Notes: generated from the letters alone by a model not told the origin. Shown: positions 25,233 through 35,591, counted from the first letter of the stretch. The stretch is DNA of 64,000 bases from Rhodosalinus sp046542825 (GCF_046542825.1 NZ_JBKHAQ010000001.1:33077-97076), one strand, 5' to 3'. Translations and numbers: made by a program.

Positions 25233-27938
25233 TCAGCGCGGACCCAGCATCCACCAGCCGCGTTTCTTCGGCTTGTCGTCGGGCCTCTCCTCGCCTTCGG
25301 AGGCGCCGACGGGTTCGGGAACCTTGTCCGGAGTGTCCGTTCCGGTCTTCGGGGCCGGCCTTTCGCTCTTGCGCGCAGGGGCTGCTTCGGAGCGGGGCGC
25401 GGTCTCTTCGCTCTCTGCCTCCACAACCTCTGCCTCCACGACGGGCGCTTCTGCCTCCGCCGAGGCTGGGGGGGCCGCATCGGCCGGCTCCGCGGCCGCA
25501 TCGGACGCGGCTTCCGCCGGTCCGGCCTCTTGCGATTCGGCGTCCCGCGGCGGCTGTGCCCCCGTCGTCGCAGGGGCCTCGCTCGCGGCAGCTGCATCCG
25601 GCGCGGCCTCGGCCGGCTTCGGCGGGCTCTTCTTCGAGCTTCCGCCGCGCTTTCGGCTGCGCGCGGGCTTCGCGGCTGGGGCCTCCGCCTGCGTCGCGGC
25701 CTCTTCCGCAGCAGGCTCGGCGTGCGCCGGTTCCGACTCGGCCGCGGGTGTCTCCGCGTCCCGATCCGGCGCATCGGCCTCCAGAGGTTCGCCCGCCTCG
25801 GCCGGACTTTGCGCCCCGGCAGCTTCCGACAGCGATTCGTCGCGTTGATCGTCTCCGCCCGAGGGCTTCTTGCGGCGGCGGCGGCGGCGCTTCTTCTTCG
25901 GCCTGGGCTCTCCCTCGCCGTCGGCCTGTGCGGGCGCCGGCGGCGCCTCTGTCGCGTCCGGTTCGGGCGCGGCCTCCTCTTCGTCTTCCGCCGTGGCGGC
26001 GGAGACGCTGAGCGAGACGACGGGCACCGCGGGCTCGGGCACCGCGCGTGTCGCCTGCTTGAACTTCTCCAGCACAAAGTCGGGGCTGACCAGCATCGGG
26101 TCGCCCTCGACCCGCACGGCCAGGCCATAGCGCGCCTCGATCACCGCGATGTGCTCGCGCTTCTGGTTCATCAGGTAGTTGGCGATGGCCACCGGCGCCT
26201 TGACCAGCACCTCGCCCGAGCGGCCGCGCACCCCCTCTTCCTCGATCTGGCGCAGGATGGCGAGCGCAAGGTTGTCGTCCGAGCGGATAAGGCCCGTGCC
26301 GTGGCAGGCCGCGCAGGGCTGGGTCGTGGCCTCGATCATGCCGGGGCGCAGGCGCTGGCGGCTCATCTCCAGCAGGCCGAAGCCCGAGATGCGGCCCACC
26401 TGGATGCGCGCGCGGTCGGTCTTGAGCTTGTCCTTGAGCTTCTTCTCGACGGCGGTGTTGTTCTTGCGCTCGTCCATGTCGATGAAATCGATCACGATCA
26501 GCCCGGCAAGGTCGCGCAGCCGCAGCTGGCGCGCGATCTCTTCGGCGGCCTCGAGGTTGGTCTTGAGGGCTGTTTCCTCGATCGAGCCTTCCTTGGTCGC
26601 GCGGCCCGAGTTCACGTCGATCGCCACCAGCGCCTCGGTCACGCCGATCACGATGTAACCGCCGGACTTGAGCTGCACCGTCGGGTTGAACATCGAGCCC
26701 AGGTAGCTTTCGACCTGGAAGCGCGCGAAGAGCGGAAGCGTGTCCTGGTAATGCTTCACGTTCTTGGCGTGGGACGGCATGATCATCTTCATGAAGTCCT
26801 TGGCATTGCGGTAGCCCGCCTCGCCCTCGACCAGGACTTCGTCGATCTCGCGGTTGTAGAGGTCGCGGATCGAGCGCTTGATCAGGTCGCCCTCCTCGTA
26901 GATCTTCGCGGGCGCGATCGACTTCAGGGTCAGTTCGCGGATCTGCTCCCACAGCCGCTGCAGATATTCGTAGTCGCGCTTGATCTCGGCCTTGGTGCGG
27001 TTGGCGCCGGCCGTGCGGATGATGAGGCCCGCACCGCGCGGCACGTCGAGTTCGCCCGCGATCTCCTTGAGCTTCTTGCGGTCGGCGGCGTTGGTGATCT
27101 TGCGGCTGATGCCGCCGCCGCGCGCGGTGTTGGGCATCAGCACGCAGTAGCGGCCGGCGAGCGAGAGATAGGTTGTCAGCGCGGCGCCCTTGTTGCCGCG
27201 CTCTTCCTTGACGACCTGGACCAGCATGATCTGCCGGACCTTGATCACCTCCTGGATCTTGTACTTGCGCGGCCGCGGCTTGCGCGGCGGGCGGATGTCC
27301 TCCTGGTCGTCGATCTCGGAGACCGCCTCGATGGTCTCGTCCCGCTCGGCGGCGTGGTCGGCGGCGACGAAGGGCTGTTCCTCGTCGTCCTCGCTGCCTG
27401 ACGTGTTGCCGTTTTCCTCGGGTTCCTCGACGGGGGTGTCGCCCACGCGCTCCATCGGAGAGACGCCTTCGTCCTCGTCGCCAAGGTCGATGGTCTCCAT
27501 CCCCTCGATGGTAGCGGTCGTCGTCTCCGCCCTGGCCACCGCGTCGTCGCTTTCCGTCTTCGCGGCTTTGGACCGGCTGCGCGAGCGGGTCGAGCGGCGG
27601 GGCTTCTTCGGCTCCTCCTCGTCCTCGTCGCGGGCGCGCTGCGCTTCGGCATAGGCGCGCTCTTCCTCCATCAGCGCCTCGCGGTCGGCGACGGGGATCT
27701 GGTAGTAGTCCGGATGGATTTCCGAGAAGGCGAGAAAGCCGTGGCGGTTGCCGCCATAGTCGACGAAGGCCGCCTGCAGCGACGGCTCCACGCGCGTGAC
27801 CTTTGCGAGATAGATGTTGCCGGCTAGCTGACGCTTGTTGACCGACTCGAAATCGAATTCCTCGACCTTGTTTCCGTCCACCACCACGACGCGGGTTTCT
27901 TCCGCGTGGGTGGCGTCGATGAGCATTTTCTTTGCCAT
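25233..27938 (-). CDS. rne: Ribonuclease E
   Basis: Essential endoribonuclease that starts mRNA decay and processes rRNA and tRNA. The 901-residue protein begins MAKKMLIDATHAEE. The S1 domain region is split by a long acidic, low-complexity insert (about residues 85-235), as in other alphaproteobacterial enzymes. The catalytic DNase I-like part includes LIVIDFIDMDERKNN, and the Zn-link motif CAACHGTG is near residue 540. The C-terminal third is Ala/Glu/Pro-rich and disordered, the usual scaffold for a degradosome. The ATG at 27938 was preferred to 27953. A long leader suggests autoregulation. Confidence 0.97.
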   Translation of the reverse strand: MAKKMLIDATHAEETRVVVVDGNKVEEFDFESVNKRQLAGNIYLAKVTRVEPSLQAAFVDYGGNRHGFLAFSEIHPDYYQIPVADREALMEEERAYAEAQRARDEDEEEPKKPRRSTRSRSRSKAAKTESDDAVARAETTTATIEGMETIDLGDEDEGVSPMERVGDTPVEEPEENGNTSGSEDDEEQPFVAADHAAERDETIEAVSEIDDQEDIRPPRKPRPRKYKIQEVIKVRQIMLVQVVKEERGNKGAALTTYLSLAGRYCVLMPNTARGGGISRKITNAADRKKLKEIAGELDVPRGAGLIIRTAGANRTKAEIKRDYEYLQRLWEQIRELTLKSIAPAKIYEEGDLIKRSIRDLYNREIDEVLVEGEAGYRNAKDFMKMIMPSHAKNVKHYQDTLPLFARFQVESYLGSMFNPTVQLKSGGYIVIGVTEALVAIDVNSGRATKEGSIEETALKTNLEAAEEIARQLRLRDLAGLIVIDFIDMDERKNNTAVEKKLKDKLKTDRARIQVGRISGFGLLEMSRQRLRPGMIEATTQPCAACHGTGLIRSDDNLALAILRQIEEEGVRGRSGEVLVKAPVAIANYLMNQKREHIAVIEARYGLAVRVEGDPMLVSPDFVLEKFKQATRAVPEPAVPVVSLSVSAATAEDEEEAAPEPDATEAPPAPAQADGEGEPRPKKKRRRRRRKKPSGGDDQRDESLSEAAGAQSPAEAGEPLEADAPDRDAETPAAESEPAHAEPAAEEAATQAEAPAAKPARSRKRGGSSKKSPPKPAEAAPDAAAASEAPATTGAQPPRDAESQEAGPAEAASDAAAEPADAAPPASAEAEAPVVEAEVVEAESEETAPRSEAAPARKSERPAPKTGTDTPDKVPEPVGASEGEERPDDKPKKRGWWMLGPR

Positions 27939-28292
27939 GTCGTCCGTTTGCACGGGGACCGCCGGCGCGCGCCTGTCTCGCGCTGCGCCGGGCGCCCGTG
28001 ACTTGTCTGTGCGATTGCTGTGGTGCGGCAGAGCGCGGGATTTCCCGGTGACCTGTCGTCTCGATCAAGTCCTCTGCGCGTCATCGCGGTTTCACTCCGA
28101 CACCCCCTTTCGGGAGCATCCGCTGGGGGCCCTCCGCGGGTGCGGTCCGGGCAATCTTGCCGGCACGAGGCCGGGACGGTCTGTTCCGGATCGTCGGGCC
28201 GGCAGGGCCGGGAGCGTCTGAAACAGAGAAACTTAGGGGCGAAGCCGGCCGTGGCGGCCGGACGCCTGCAGGGCACCATAAAGGCAGCCGCA
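27939..28292 (-). promoter_or_regulatory. Long rne 5' leader (inferred untranslated region)
   Basis: If transcription starts from the promoter-like motif at 28299-28327, the rne leader is about 350 nt. A leader of similar length in E. coli rne mediates feedback cleavage by RNase E. No conserved gene was found in this interval on either strand. The homologous hairpins could not be verified by eye. Confidence 0.4.
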
Positions 28293-28298
28293 CGGCGA

Positions 28299-28327
28299 AT
28301 ACAATGGCAAAATCGTTAACATGACAA
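28299..28327 (-). promoter_or_regulatory. Candidate rne promoter
   Basis: On the minus strand, TTGTCA (28327-28322) and TTGTAT (28304-28299) are separated by 17 bp in a locally AT-rich patch of an otherwise GC-rich region. Orientation and spacing fit a sigma70-type promoter reading toward rne. Confidence 0.5.
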
Positions 28328-28420
28328 GAAGCGCGGCGCAGTCCGCTCATCAGCGCTGGCGCGCCTCTTCGCAGCGATGACGCCCGAGAGGGCGGAAGAG
28401 CGGCCCGTGACGCGCGTGCC

Positions 28421-29755
<1,335 letters not shown>

Positions 29756-29761
29756 GAATGG

Positions 29762-31525
29762 CTACTCCGCTGCTCTTGTCTCTTCGGCGAGGACGGGCAA
29801 CTGCATCTCGAAGACCGCGCCCCCGCCCGTGGCGTTGCGCGCGGTCAGCCGCCCGCCCAGGTCCGTAACGATGCCGGACGAGATGGCAAGGCCCAGGCCC
29901 ACGCCCTCGCCCGGCTGCTTCGTGGTGTAGAAGGGTTCGAAGAGCGCATCGAGGTCCTCGATCCCGTCGCCGTTGTCGCGCACGGTCAGCACCGCCGTCT
30001 CGCCGCGGGCAAGGATGATGTCGATCTCGGGGCTGGCCACGCTCTTGACGGCGTCGAAGGCGTTGCGGATCAGGTTCACCATCACCTGTTCGATCCGAAC
30101 CCGGTCGCCCATCACCGTGACGGGTCCTTCGGGCAGGACCCGGTTGATCCGCACCTGCCGTTCCCGCAGCTGCGGCTCCATCATCGACAGCGCAGAGGTC
30201 AGCGCCTCGGCAAGATCGACGGGCGCGAGCTGCTCCGCCCCCTTGCTCGCGTAGGACTTGAGCTGCCGCGTGATCGCGCCCATCCGCTCGATCAGCCCGT
30301 CGATGCGGTGAAAGGCGGTCAACGCCTCGTCGGGCCTGTTGCGCTGCAACAGCAGGCGCGCGCCGGCCAGATAGGTCTTCATCGCCGCGAGCGGCTGATT
30401 CAGCTCGTGGCTGACGGCGGCCGACATCTCGCCCAGCACGGCGAGCTTGGAGCTTTGGGCAAGGCTCTGCTCGGCCACGGCCAGCGTCTGCTGCATGCGC
30501 TCGCGCTCGGCGATCTCGCGCTGCAGGCGGGCGTTCAGGTCGCGCAGCTCGGCCGATTCGCGCTGGAAAAGCGCCATGCGCACCGCGGTCTTGCGGTTCA
30601 GAAGATAGAAGGCCCCCGCCAGAAGGATCGCGAAGCCCATGATCTCCAGCGCCAGGACCGCGTTCACCTGGTCGCGGACGCTGGCATATGTGGTGAAGCT
30701 GGCCATGCGCCACCCGCGGAACGGAATGCGCGTCTCCATCCGCATCACCGCTTGTCCTTCCAGGTAGGCGTCGGCAGGGATCGTCGCCCAGTCCACCGCC
30801 TCCTGAAGGGCGCGTGCGATGGCGGTCATCGGCGGCTCTCGCTCCAGCGCCCCGGCTTCGGTCAGGCCACGCCAGCGGGGTTCCGTGGACAGGATGATCG
30901 TTCCTTCGCTGTCGGTGACCAGCACCGCATCCGAGATCCCTGCCCAGGCCCGCTCGAACTTGGCGAGGTCCACTTCCACCACGATCACGCCAAGCGCGCC
31001 GGACAGCCCGTCGATCCGACGCGAATAGGTGAAGCGGTAGCCGCCCTCTTCGCGCGGGAGCGAGGTGAAGACCGTGCCGGAGGAGCGGAGCGCCTCGACG
31101 AAGTAGGGCTCCGACCGATGGGTGGAGCCCAGCCGGTTGCGATTGGTCGCCGCTACCGCGCGCGCCTCCCGGTCGAGCAGCATCAGCGAGGCTGCGCCGA
31201 TTTCGTCCACGAAGCCCATCAGGCGCTGGGTGGACTGGGAATAATCGGACGAGTTCAGCGCCGCGATCAGCGCCGGGTCGCGCGCCAGAAGCTGCGGCAC
31301 GATGGCGTTGCGTCGAAGTTCGGAGACGAGGTTGCCGGAATAGAGCGCCAGCCGCACCTCGGCACGGTTGCGGGTGGTCTCCGTGAAGCGCTCGGTGAGA
31401 AACGCGTTGGTGAACCAGACGATCGCGACCGCAAGGCCGACCAGCGCAACCAGCGCCAGCCGAACAGGCCACCCGGGCGGTGCGCTGCGCCGCCGCTCCG
31501 TCCGTGTGATCACGAGATCCCGCAT
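29762..31525 (-). CDS. DctB-like sensor histidine kinase
   Basis: A 587-residue membrane kinase. A first transmembrane helix is near residues 20-40 and a periplasmic double-Cache-like sensor region spans about 45-290. The second helix (AVLALEIMGFAILLAGAFYLL) leads to a coiled coil and a HisKA domain with phospho-acceptor in SAAVSHELNQPLAAMKTY. The ATPase domain has N-box VNLIRNAFDAV, G1 DNGDGIED and G2 GEGVGLGLAIS. It should phosphorylate the adjacent regulator. The DctB family senses C4-dicarboxylates, but the ligand here is not proven. Confidence 0.9.
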   Translation of the reverse strand: MRDLVITRTERRRSAPPGWPVRLALVALVGLAVAIVWFTNAFLTERFTETTRNRAEVRLALYSGNLVSELRRNAIVPQLLARDPALIAALNSSDYSQSTQRLMGFVDEIGAASLMLLDREARAVAATNRNRLGSTHRSEPYFVEALRSSGTVFTSLPREEGGYRFTYSRRIDGLSGALGVIVVEVDLAKFERAWAGISDAVLVTDSEGTIILSTEPRWRGLTEAGALEREPPMTAIARALQEAVDWATIPADAYLEGQAVMRMETRIPFRGWRMASFTTYASVRDQVNAVLALEIMGFAILLAGAFYLLNRKTAVRMALFQRESAELRDLNARLQREIAERERMQQTLAVAEQSLAQSSKLAVLGEMSAAVSHELNQPLAAMKTYLAGARLLLQRNRPDEALTAFHRIDGLIERMGAITRQLKSYASKGAEQLAPVDLAEALTSALSMMEPQLRERQVRINRVLPEGPVTVMGDRVRIEQVMVNLIRNAFDAVKSVASPEIDIILARGETAVLTVRDNGDGIEDLDALFEPFYTTKQPGEGVGLGLAISSGIVTDLGGRLTARNATGGGAVFEMQLPVLAEETRAAE

Positions 31526-31561
31526 GGCAGGAGGATAAGGCCCACCCGCGGACGGCTCAAG

Positions 31562-32230
31562 TCAGGCAATCGCCAGCGCGCCCACGAGCGAGCGGAAGAG
31601 CGCTACACCGTCCGTGCCGCCATGCACCGGGTCCACCGCACGCTCGGGGTGTGGCATCAGGCCCAGCACGCGCCGGTTCTCCGACAGGATGCCCGCGATG
31701 TCGCGGGCCGATCCGTTGGGGTTGTTCGCATAGGTGAAGGCCACGCGCCCCTCGCCTTCGAGCCGGTCAAGCTCTTCCTCCGTGGCGGTGTAGTTGCCGT
31801 CGTGGTGGGCGATGGGAAAGACCACCTCCTGACCCTCGGAATAGCCGGCCGTGAAGTCCGAGCCGGTGCTGCGCACCATCAGCGTCTCGGGCCGGCAGAG
31901 GAAGGTGAGGCCCGCGTTTCGCATCAGCACGCCCGGCAGCAGCCGCATCTCGGTCAGCACCTGGAACCCGTTGCAGATGCCAAGGACATGCCCGCCGCGC
32001 GCCGCGTGGTCCGCAACCGCGCGGCAGACCGGCGATTGCGCCGCGATCGCCCCGCAGCGCAGGTAGTCGCCATAGGAAAAGCCGCCCGGCACGGCGACGA
32101 GGTCCGTCCGATCGGGCAGCGCGGTTTCCTTGTGCCAGACCATCTCGACCTGCGCGCCCGCCGCGCGCAGCGCCACCGCCAGGTCGCGGTCGCAGTTGGA
32201 GCCGGGAAAGACGAGAACGGCGGCGCGCAT
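31562..32230 (-). CDS. purQ: Phosphoribosylformylglycinamidine synthase, glutaminase subunit
   Basis: Supplies ammonia from glutamine to PurL for formation of FGAM in purine synthesis. The 222-residue class I glutamine amidotransferase has the family start MRAAVLVFPGSNCDRDLA, the nucleophile in LGICNGFQVL, and the catalytic His-Glu pair in LMPHPERAVDP. The ATG at 32230 was chosen over an upstream extension because the conserved strand begins there. The partner purS lies 1.8 kb upstream, separated by two unrelated genes. purL is not in the window. Confidence 0.97.
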   Translation of the reverse strand: MRAAVLVFPGSNCDRDLAVALRAAGAQVEMVWHKETALPDRTDLVAVPGGFSYGDYLRCGAIAAQSPVCRAVADHAARGGHVLGICNGFQVLTEMRLLPGVLMRNAGLTFLCRPETLMVRSTGSDFTAGYSEGQEVVFPIAHHDGNYTATEEELDRLEGEGRVAFTYANNPNGSARDIAGILSENRRVLGLMPHPERAVDPVHGGTDGVALFRSLVGALAIA

Positions 32231-32282
32231 GATAGGGTCTCCGGTCTGTTGAGGCATGCCGGGGGACCGGTTGCCGCAGTCG

Positions 32283-32954
32283 TCAGATAAGACGATCCGT
32301 AGTCTTTCGCCAGTCCTCTCCGAACAGTCGTGCCAGTGCTGGTTCGCTCTTTCGCCGGCCCACAATAGCAAACCGCGAGAGATGCGGCAGCCGGATCAAC
32401 CGGAGATCCGCGCCCTCCCAAACACCAGCGGTGACGTCTCCCCACTCCACGCGCTCCTCGCGGGCCAGCCGAAGACCGAGTTCGCCCGCGAGGGTGTCGC
32501 CAGCGGTGCGGCCCAGAACGATCACGAGACGCGGGCGCGCACTGTCAAGAATGTCCCGCCACAGCGCCACGCCAAAGCGCGTCGCCCCGGACTTGTCGCG
32601 CAGCGCCGACCAACTCGGCGAGCGAAACGGTATCAGGTTGCCCGCAAGAACATGCTCCGGTTGCACCCCAAGTGCATCGAAGAGCGCGCTTACTTGCTGC
32701 TGCAGCGGACTCTTTCCCGCCGGATCGTTCGACCAGCTCTCGGTCAAGTAGGCGCTGCCGGAGGGCATCGCGAACTCTGCATGCCCAGGCGGCGCATGAT
32801 CGCCGCCGGGGTTCAGTCCGACGAAGGCCACCTCCGCCCCGTCCAGCACCGCCTCGGGACTGTAGAGCAGGCGCCAGCCCAGCCGGTCGCCGCGTGCCGC
32901 ATACTCGGCCTCGATCCTTGCGCGAAGACTGTCCCGGTCCAGACGGCGTGCCAT
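32283..32954 (-). CDS. Uracil-DNA glycosylase-superfamily-like protein
   Basis: A 223-residue protein with the fold signature of the UDG superfamily. A VAFVGLNPGGDHAPPG loop resembles motif A, GNLIPFRSPSW follows, then a RLVIVLGRTAG strand, and LPHLSRFAI sits where motif B (HPS) normally occurs. Activity on uracil is not certain. The base composition is visibly less GC-rich than its neighbours, especially toward the 3' end, which hints at transfer. It sits between adh and purQ on the same strand. Confidence 0.6.
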   Translation of the reverse strand: MARRLDRDSLRARIEAEYAARGDRLGWRLLYSPEAVLDGAEVAFVGLNPGGDHAPPGHAEFAMPSGSAYLTESWSNDPAGKSPLQQQVSALFDALGVQPEHVLAGNLIPFRSPSWSALRDKSGATRFGVALWRDILDSARPRLVIVLGRTAGDTLAGELGLRLAREERVEWGDVTAGVWEGADLRLIRLPHLSRFAIVGRRKSEPALARLFGEDWRKTTDRLI

Positions 32955-32985
32955 GATCGAATGCTAGACCGGAGTGTCGCGCAGG

Positions 32986-34029
32986 TCACCCCGCGAAATC
33001 GGTCACCACCGCGACCCCCGGCGGCGCTGGCGCGTCGAAGGCGGCGAGTTCCTCCGTGACCTGCGAGAGCCCGATCCGCCGCGTGACCAGCGGCGAGAGG
33101 TCTACCCGCCCCGCGGCGATCAGGTCCAGCAGCGGCGGATAACGCCAGGCCGGCATCCCGCGCGTGCCGTAGACGGCGAGCTGGCCGGAATAGACCGTGT
33201 CCCAGGGCAGGGTCATCGCCGCGTGATCGCCCGCGGGCATCCCCACCTGCACCATGCGGCCCAGCTTGCGCAGCGATTTCAGTGCCGTGGCCGTCGTCTC
33301 CGCCACGCCCAGCGCCTCGACGGCCACATGCGCGCCGCCTCCGGTCAGGTCGCGCACCGCCTGCGCCGCGTCGCCTTTGGCCGCGTTCACCACCGCGTCG
33401 GCCCCGAGGCTTCGGGCGAAGGCAAGCTTCTCCTCGACCACGTCCACCACGACCACCCGCGCCCCCAGCGCCCGGCCGAGGATCAGCGCGGCCACCCCCA
33501 CCCCGCCGCCGCCGATCACGGCAAGCCATTCGCCCGCCGCCAGCGCCGCGCGCCCCGTCAGCGCATGCCAGGCCGTCGTCACCCGGCAGCCCAGCGCCGC
33601 GGCAAGCTCGGGCGCCACCGCCTCCGGCAGGCGCGTCAGGTTGGCGTCGGCGTGGGGCACCGCGACGAGTTCCGCGAAGGCCCCCGGCGCGGTGAACCCC
33701 GGCAGCACCTGCCGCGCGCAGATCGTCTGGTGGCCCGCCGCGCAGTCCGGGCAGGCGCCGCAGGCAAGGATGAAGGGCGCGATCACCCGGTCGCCCTCGC
33801 GCCAGCGGCTGACGCCCGTGCCCACGGCCACCACCTCGCCGCAGAACTCGTGGCCGGGGATATGCGGCAGCGACACGTCAGGGTCCGCGCCGGTCCAGAC
33901 GTGCCAGTCGGAGCGGCAGACGCCGCAGGCCAGCACGCGCAGCACCACGCCGCCGGCCGCGGGCGCGGGATCGGACGCCGCGATCAGCTCCAGCGGCGCG
34001 CGCCAGGCCGTCAGCCGGGCGGCCCGCAT
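32986..34029 (-). CDS. Zinc-dependent alcohol dehydrogenase family protein
   Basis: A 347-residue MDR-superfamily NAD(P)-dependent dehydrogenase. The catalytic zinc site is built from CGVCRSDWHVW, GHEFCGEV and a distal cysteine. The structural zinc lobe is CGACPDCAAGHQTIC, and the Rossmann loop is IGGGGVGVAALIL. The ATG at 34029 overlaps the purS stop by one base (ATGA arrangement), so it is translationally coupled to a purine gene although no purine role is known. Substrate unknown. Confidence 0.92.
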   Translation of the reverse strand: MRAARLTAWRAPLELIAASDPAPAAGGVVLRVLACGVCRSDWHVWTGADPDVSLPHIPGHEFCGEVVAVGTGVSRWREGDRVIAPFILACGACPDCAAGHQTICARQVLPGFTAPGAFAELVAVPHADANLTRLPEAVAPELAAALGCRVTTAWHALTGRAALAAGEWLAVIGGGGVGVAALILGRALGARVVVVDVVEEKLAFARSLGADAVVNAAKGDAAQAVRDLTGGGAHVAVEALGVAETTATALKSLRKLGRMVQVGMPAGDHAAMTLPWDTVYSGQLAVYGTRGMPAWRYPPLLDLIAAGRVDLSPLVTRRIGLSQVTEELAAFDAPAPPGVAVVTDFAG

Positions 34030-34259
34030 CAGGCCAGCTCGATCTCGTAGCGTTCGATCACGGTGTTGGCGAGCAGCGCCTCGCACATGCGCTCGACCTC
34101 GTCGCGGCCCATGCCCTCGGCCAGGTCGAGCTCGATCACCTTGCCCTGGCGCACCCCCGCGACGCCGGCGAACCCGAGCGCGCCCAGCGCATGGCGCACC
34201 GCCTCGCCCTGCGGGTCCAGAACGCCGTCCTTCAGCATCACCGTGACCCGTGCCTTCAT
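34029..34259 (-). CDS. purS: Phosphoribosylformylglycinamidine synthase, PurS subunit
   Basis: A 76-residue small subunit that bridges PurL and PurQ in the three-part FGAM synthase. The beginning MKARVTVMLKDGVLDPQGEA and the GKVIELDLA strand are diagnostic. It lies 64 bp after purC and overlaps the dehydrogenase gene. In most relatives purQ follows directly; here it is displaced. Confidence 0.95.
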   Translation of the reverse strand: MKARVTVMLKDGVLDPQGEAVRHALGALGFAGVAGVRQGKVIELDLAEGMGRDEVERMCEALLANTVIERYEIELA

Positions 34260-34272
34260 CGCGCGTCCCGTC

Positions 34273-34295
34273 CTTTCAATGGTCCGAAAATACCC
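34273..34295. repeat. Partial copy (head) of the two-hairpin repeat
   Basis: The first 23 bases match the left end of the element at 63431: both begin CTTTCAATGGTCC and run into GAAATACCC (with one extra A here). The two-hairpin body is missing. It lies in the 64-bp gap between purC and purS, so it may be a truncated relic. Confidence 0.6.
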
Positions 34296-34323
34296 ATGCC
34301 GCCGCTGCAGCCGGCGCCGCGCC

Positions 34324-35085
34324 TCAGTTGATGAGATGCGGCTTCGTCATACCGGTCGCGTTCTTGGGCATGACGCCCAGTCGCCGCGCCACCTCCGTAT
34401 AGGCGTCGCTCAGGTTGCCCAGGTCGCGGCGGAAGACGTCCTTGTCCAGCCGCTGGCCGGTCTGCACGTCCCACAGCCGGCAGGAGTCGGGGCTGATCTC
34501 GTCGGCCACGATCAGGCGCTGGAAATCGCCGTCGTAGACCCGCCCGACCTCGATCTTGAAGTCGACCAGCCGGATGCCGACCGCCATCATCACGCCGGAG
34601 AGGAAGTCGTTGACGCGCAGGGCAAGGCTCACGACGTCGTCCATGTCCTGCTGGCTGGCCCAGCCGAAGGCGGCGATATGCTCTTCGGTCACCATCGGGT
34701 CGCCCAGCTTGTCGTCCTTGTAGTAGTATTCGACGATCGGGCGGGGCAGGGGCGTGCCCTCCTCGATGCCCAGGCGCTTGGCCATCGAGCCTGCGGCGAA
34801 ATTGCGCACCACCACCTCGAGCGGGATGATCTCGCAGGCGCGCACGAGCTGCTCGCGCATGTTGAGGCGGCGGATGAAGTGGGTGGGCACGCCGATGTTG
34901 TTGAGCCCGGTCATGAAGAACTCGGACAGCCGGTTGTTCAGCACGCCCTTGCCGTCGATCACCTCGTGCTTCTCGGCGTTGAAGGCGGTCGCGTCGTCCT
35001 TGAAGTACTGCACCAGCGTGCCGGGCTCGGGGCCTTCGTACAGGATCTTGGCCTTGCCCTCGTAGATCTTCTTGCGCCGCGCCAT
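34324..35085 (-). CDS. purC: Phosphoribosylaminoimidazole-succinocarboxamide synthase
   Basis: Adds aspartate to CAIR to form SAICAR in purine synthesis. The 253-residue protein starts MARRKKIYEGKAKILYEG, has the family motifs VVRNFAAGSMAKRLG and DFKIEVGR, and the conserved LIVADEISPDSCRLWD. The ATG at 35085 was chosen over 35232 because the conserved domain begins there. It heads the purC-purS-adh-UDG-like-purQ run on the minus strand. Confidence 0.97.
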   Translation of the reverse strand: MARRKKIYEGKAKILYEGPEPGTLVQYFKDDATAFNAEKHEVIDGKGVLNNRLSEFFMTGLNNIGVPTHFIRRLNMREQLVRACEIIPLEVVVRNFAAGSMAKRLGIEEGTPLPRPIVEYYYKDDKLGDPMVTEEHIAAFGWASQQDMDDVVSLALRVNDFLSGVMMAVGIRLVDFKIEVGRVYDGDFQRLIVADEISPDSCRLWDVQTGQRLDKDVFRRDLGNLSDAYTEVARRLGVMPKNATGMTKPHLIN

Positions 35086-35276
35086 CGGGACTCCATCGAA
35101 AAAAGCGCCGGAGACCCGCTCCGACGGCTTGCGCCGACATAAGCGATGCAGCCCCCTGCCGCAAGCGCGGCCGCCCCGTGCCAGGCCCGCTTCCCCTTGC
35201 GGCGCGCGGCCGGCGCGGGCATATCTGTGCACGACATGCGGGCCGGCCCCGCGCAGCCTTCCTGAGGGACCGAGCG

Positions 35277-35591
35277 ATGAGCACCTTCGAAGACCGCGAG
35301 CACGCCTTCGAGGCGAAGTTCGCCCACGACGCCGAGATGCAGTTCAAGGCCGAGGCGCGGCGCAACAAGCTTCTGGGCCTCTGGGCCGCGGACAAGCTGG
35401 GCAAGACCGGCGATGACGCCCAGGCCTACGCGCGAGAAGTGGTCAAGGCCGACTTCGAGGAGGCCGGGCACGAGGACGTGGTGCGCAAGGTCGCGGGCGA
35501 TCTTGGCAACCTGTCCAGCCCCGAGGAGATCCGCGCCAAGATGGCCGAGCTTCTGGCCGAGGCCAAGGGCCAGCTGTTGCAGGAGAACTGA
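35277..35591 (+). CDS. F1 ATPase inhibitor zeta subunit (DUF1476)
   Basis: A 104-residue soluble helical protein of the DUF1476 family. Characteristic sequence is MSTFEDREHAFEAKFAHDAE, then RRNKLLGLWAADKLG and EEAGHEDVVRKVAGDL. In Paracoccus denitrificans the family member is the zeta subunit, whose N-terminus inhibits ATP hydrolysis by F1. The length matches. It is monocistronic, divergent from purC, and 30 kb from the F1 operon whose product it would inhibit. Confidence 0.9.
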   Translation: MSTFEDREHAFEAKFAHDAEMQFKAEARRNKLLGLWAADKLGKTGDDAQAYAREVVKADFEEAGHEDVVRKVAGDLGNLSSPEEIRAKMAELLAEAKGQLLQEN

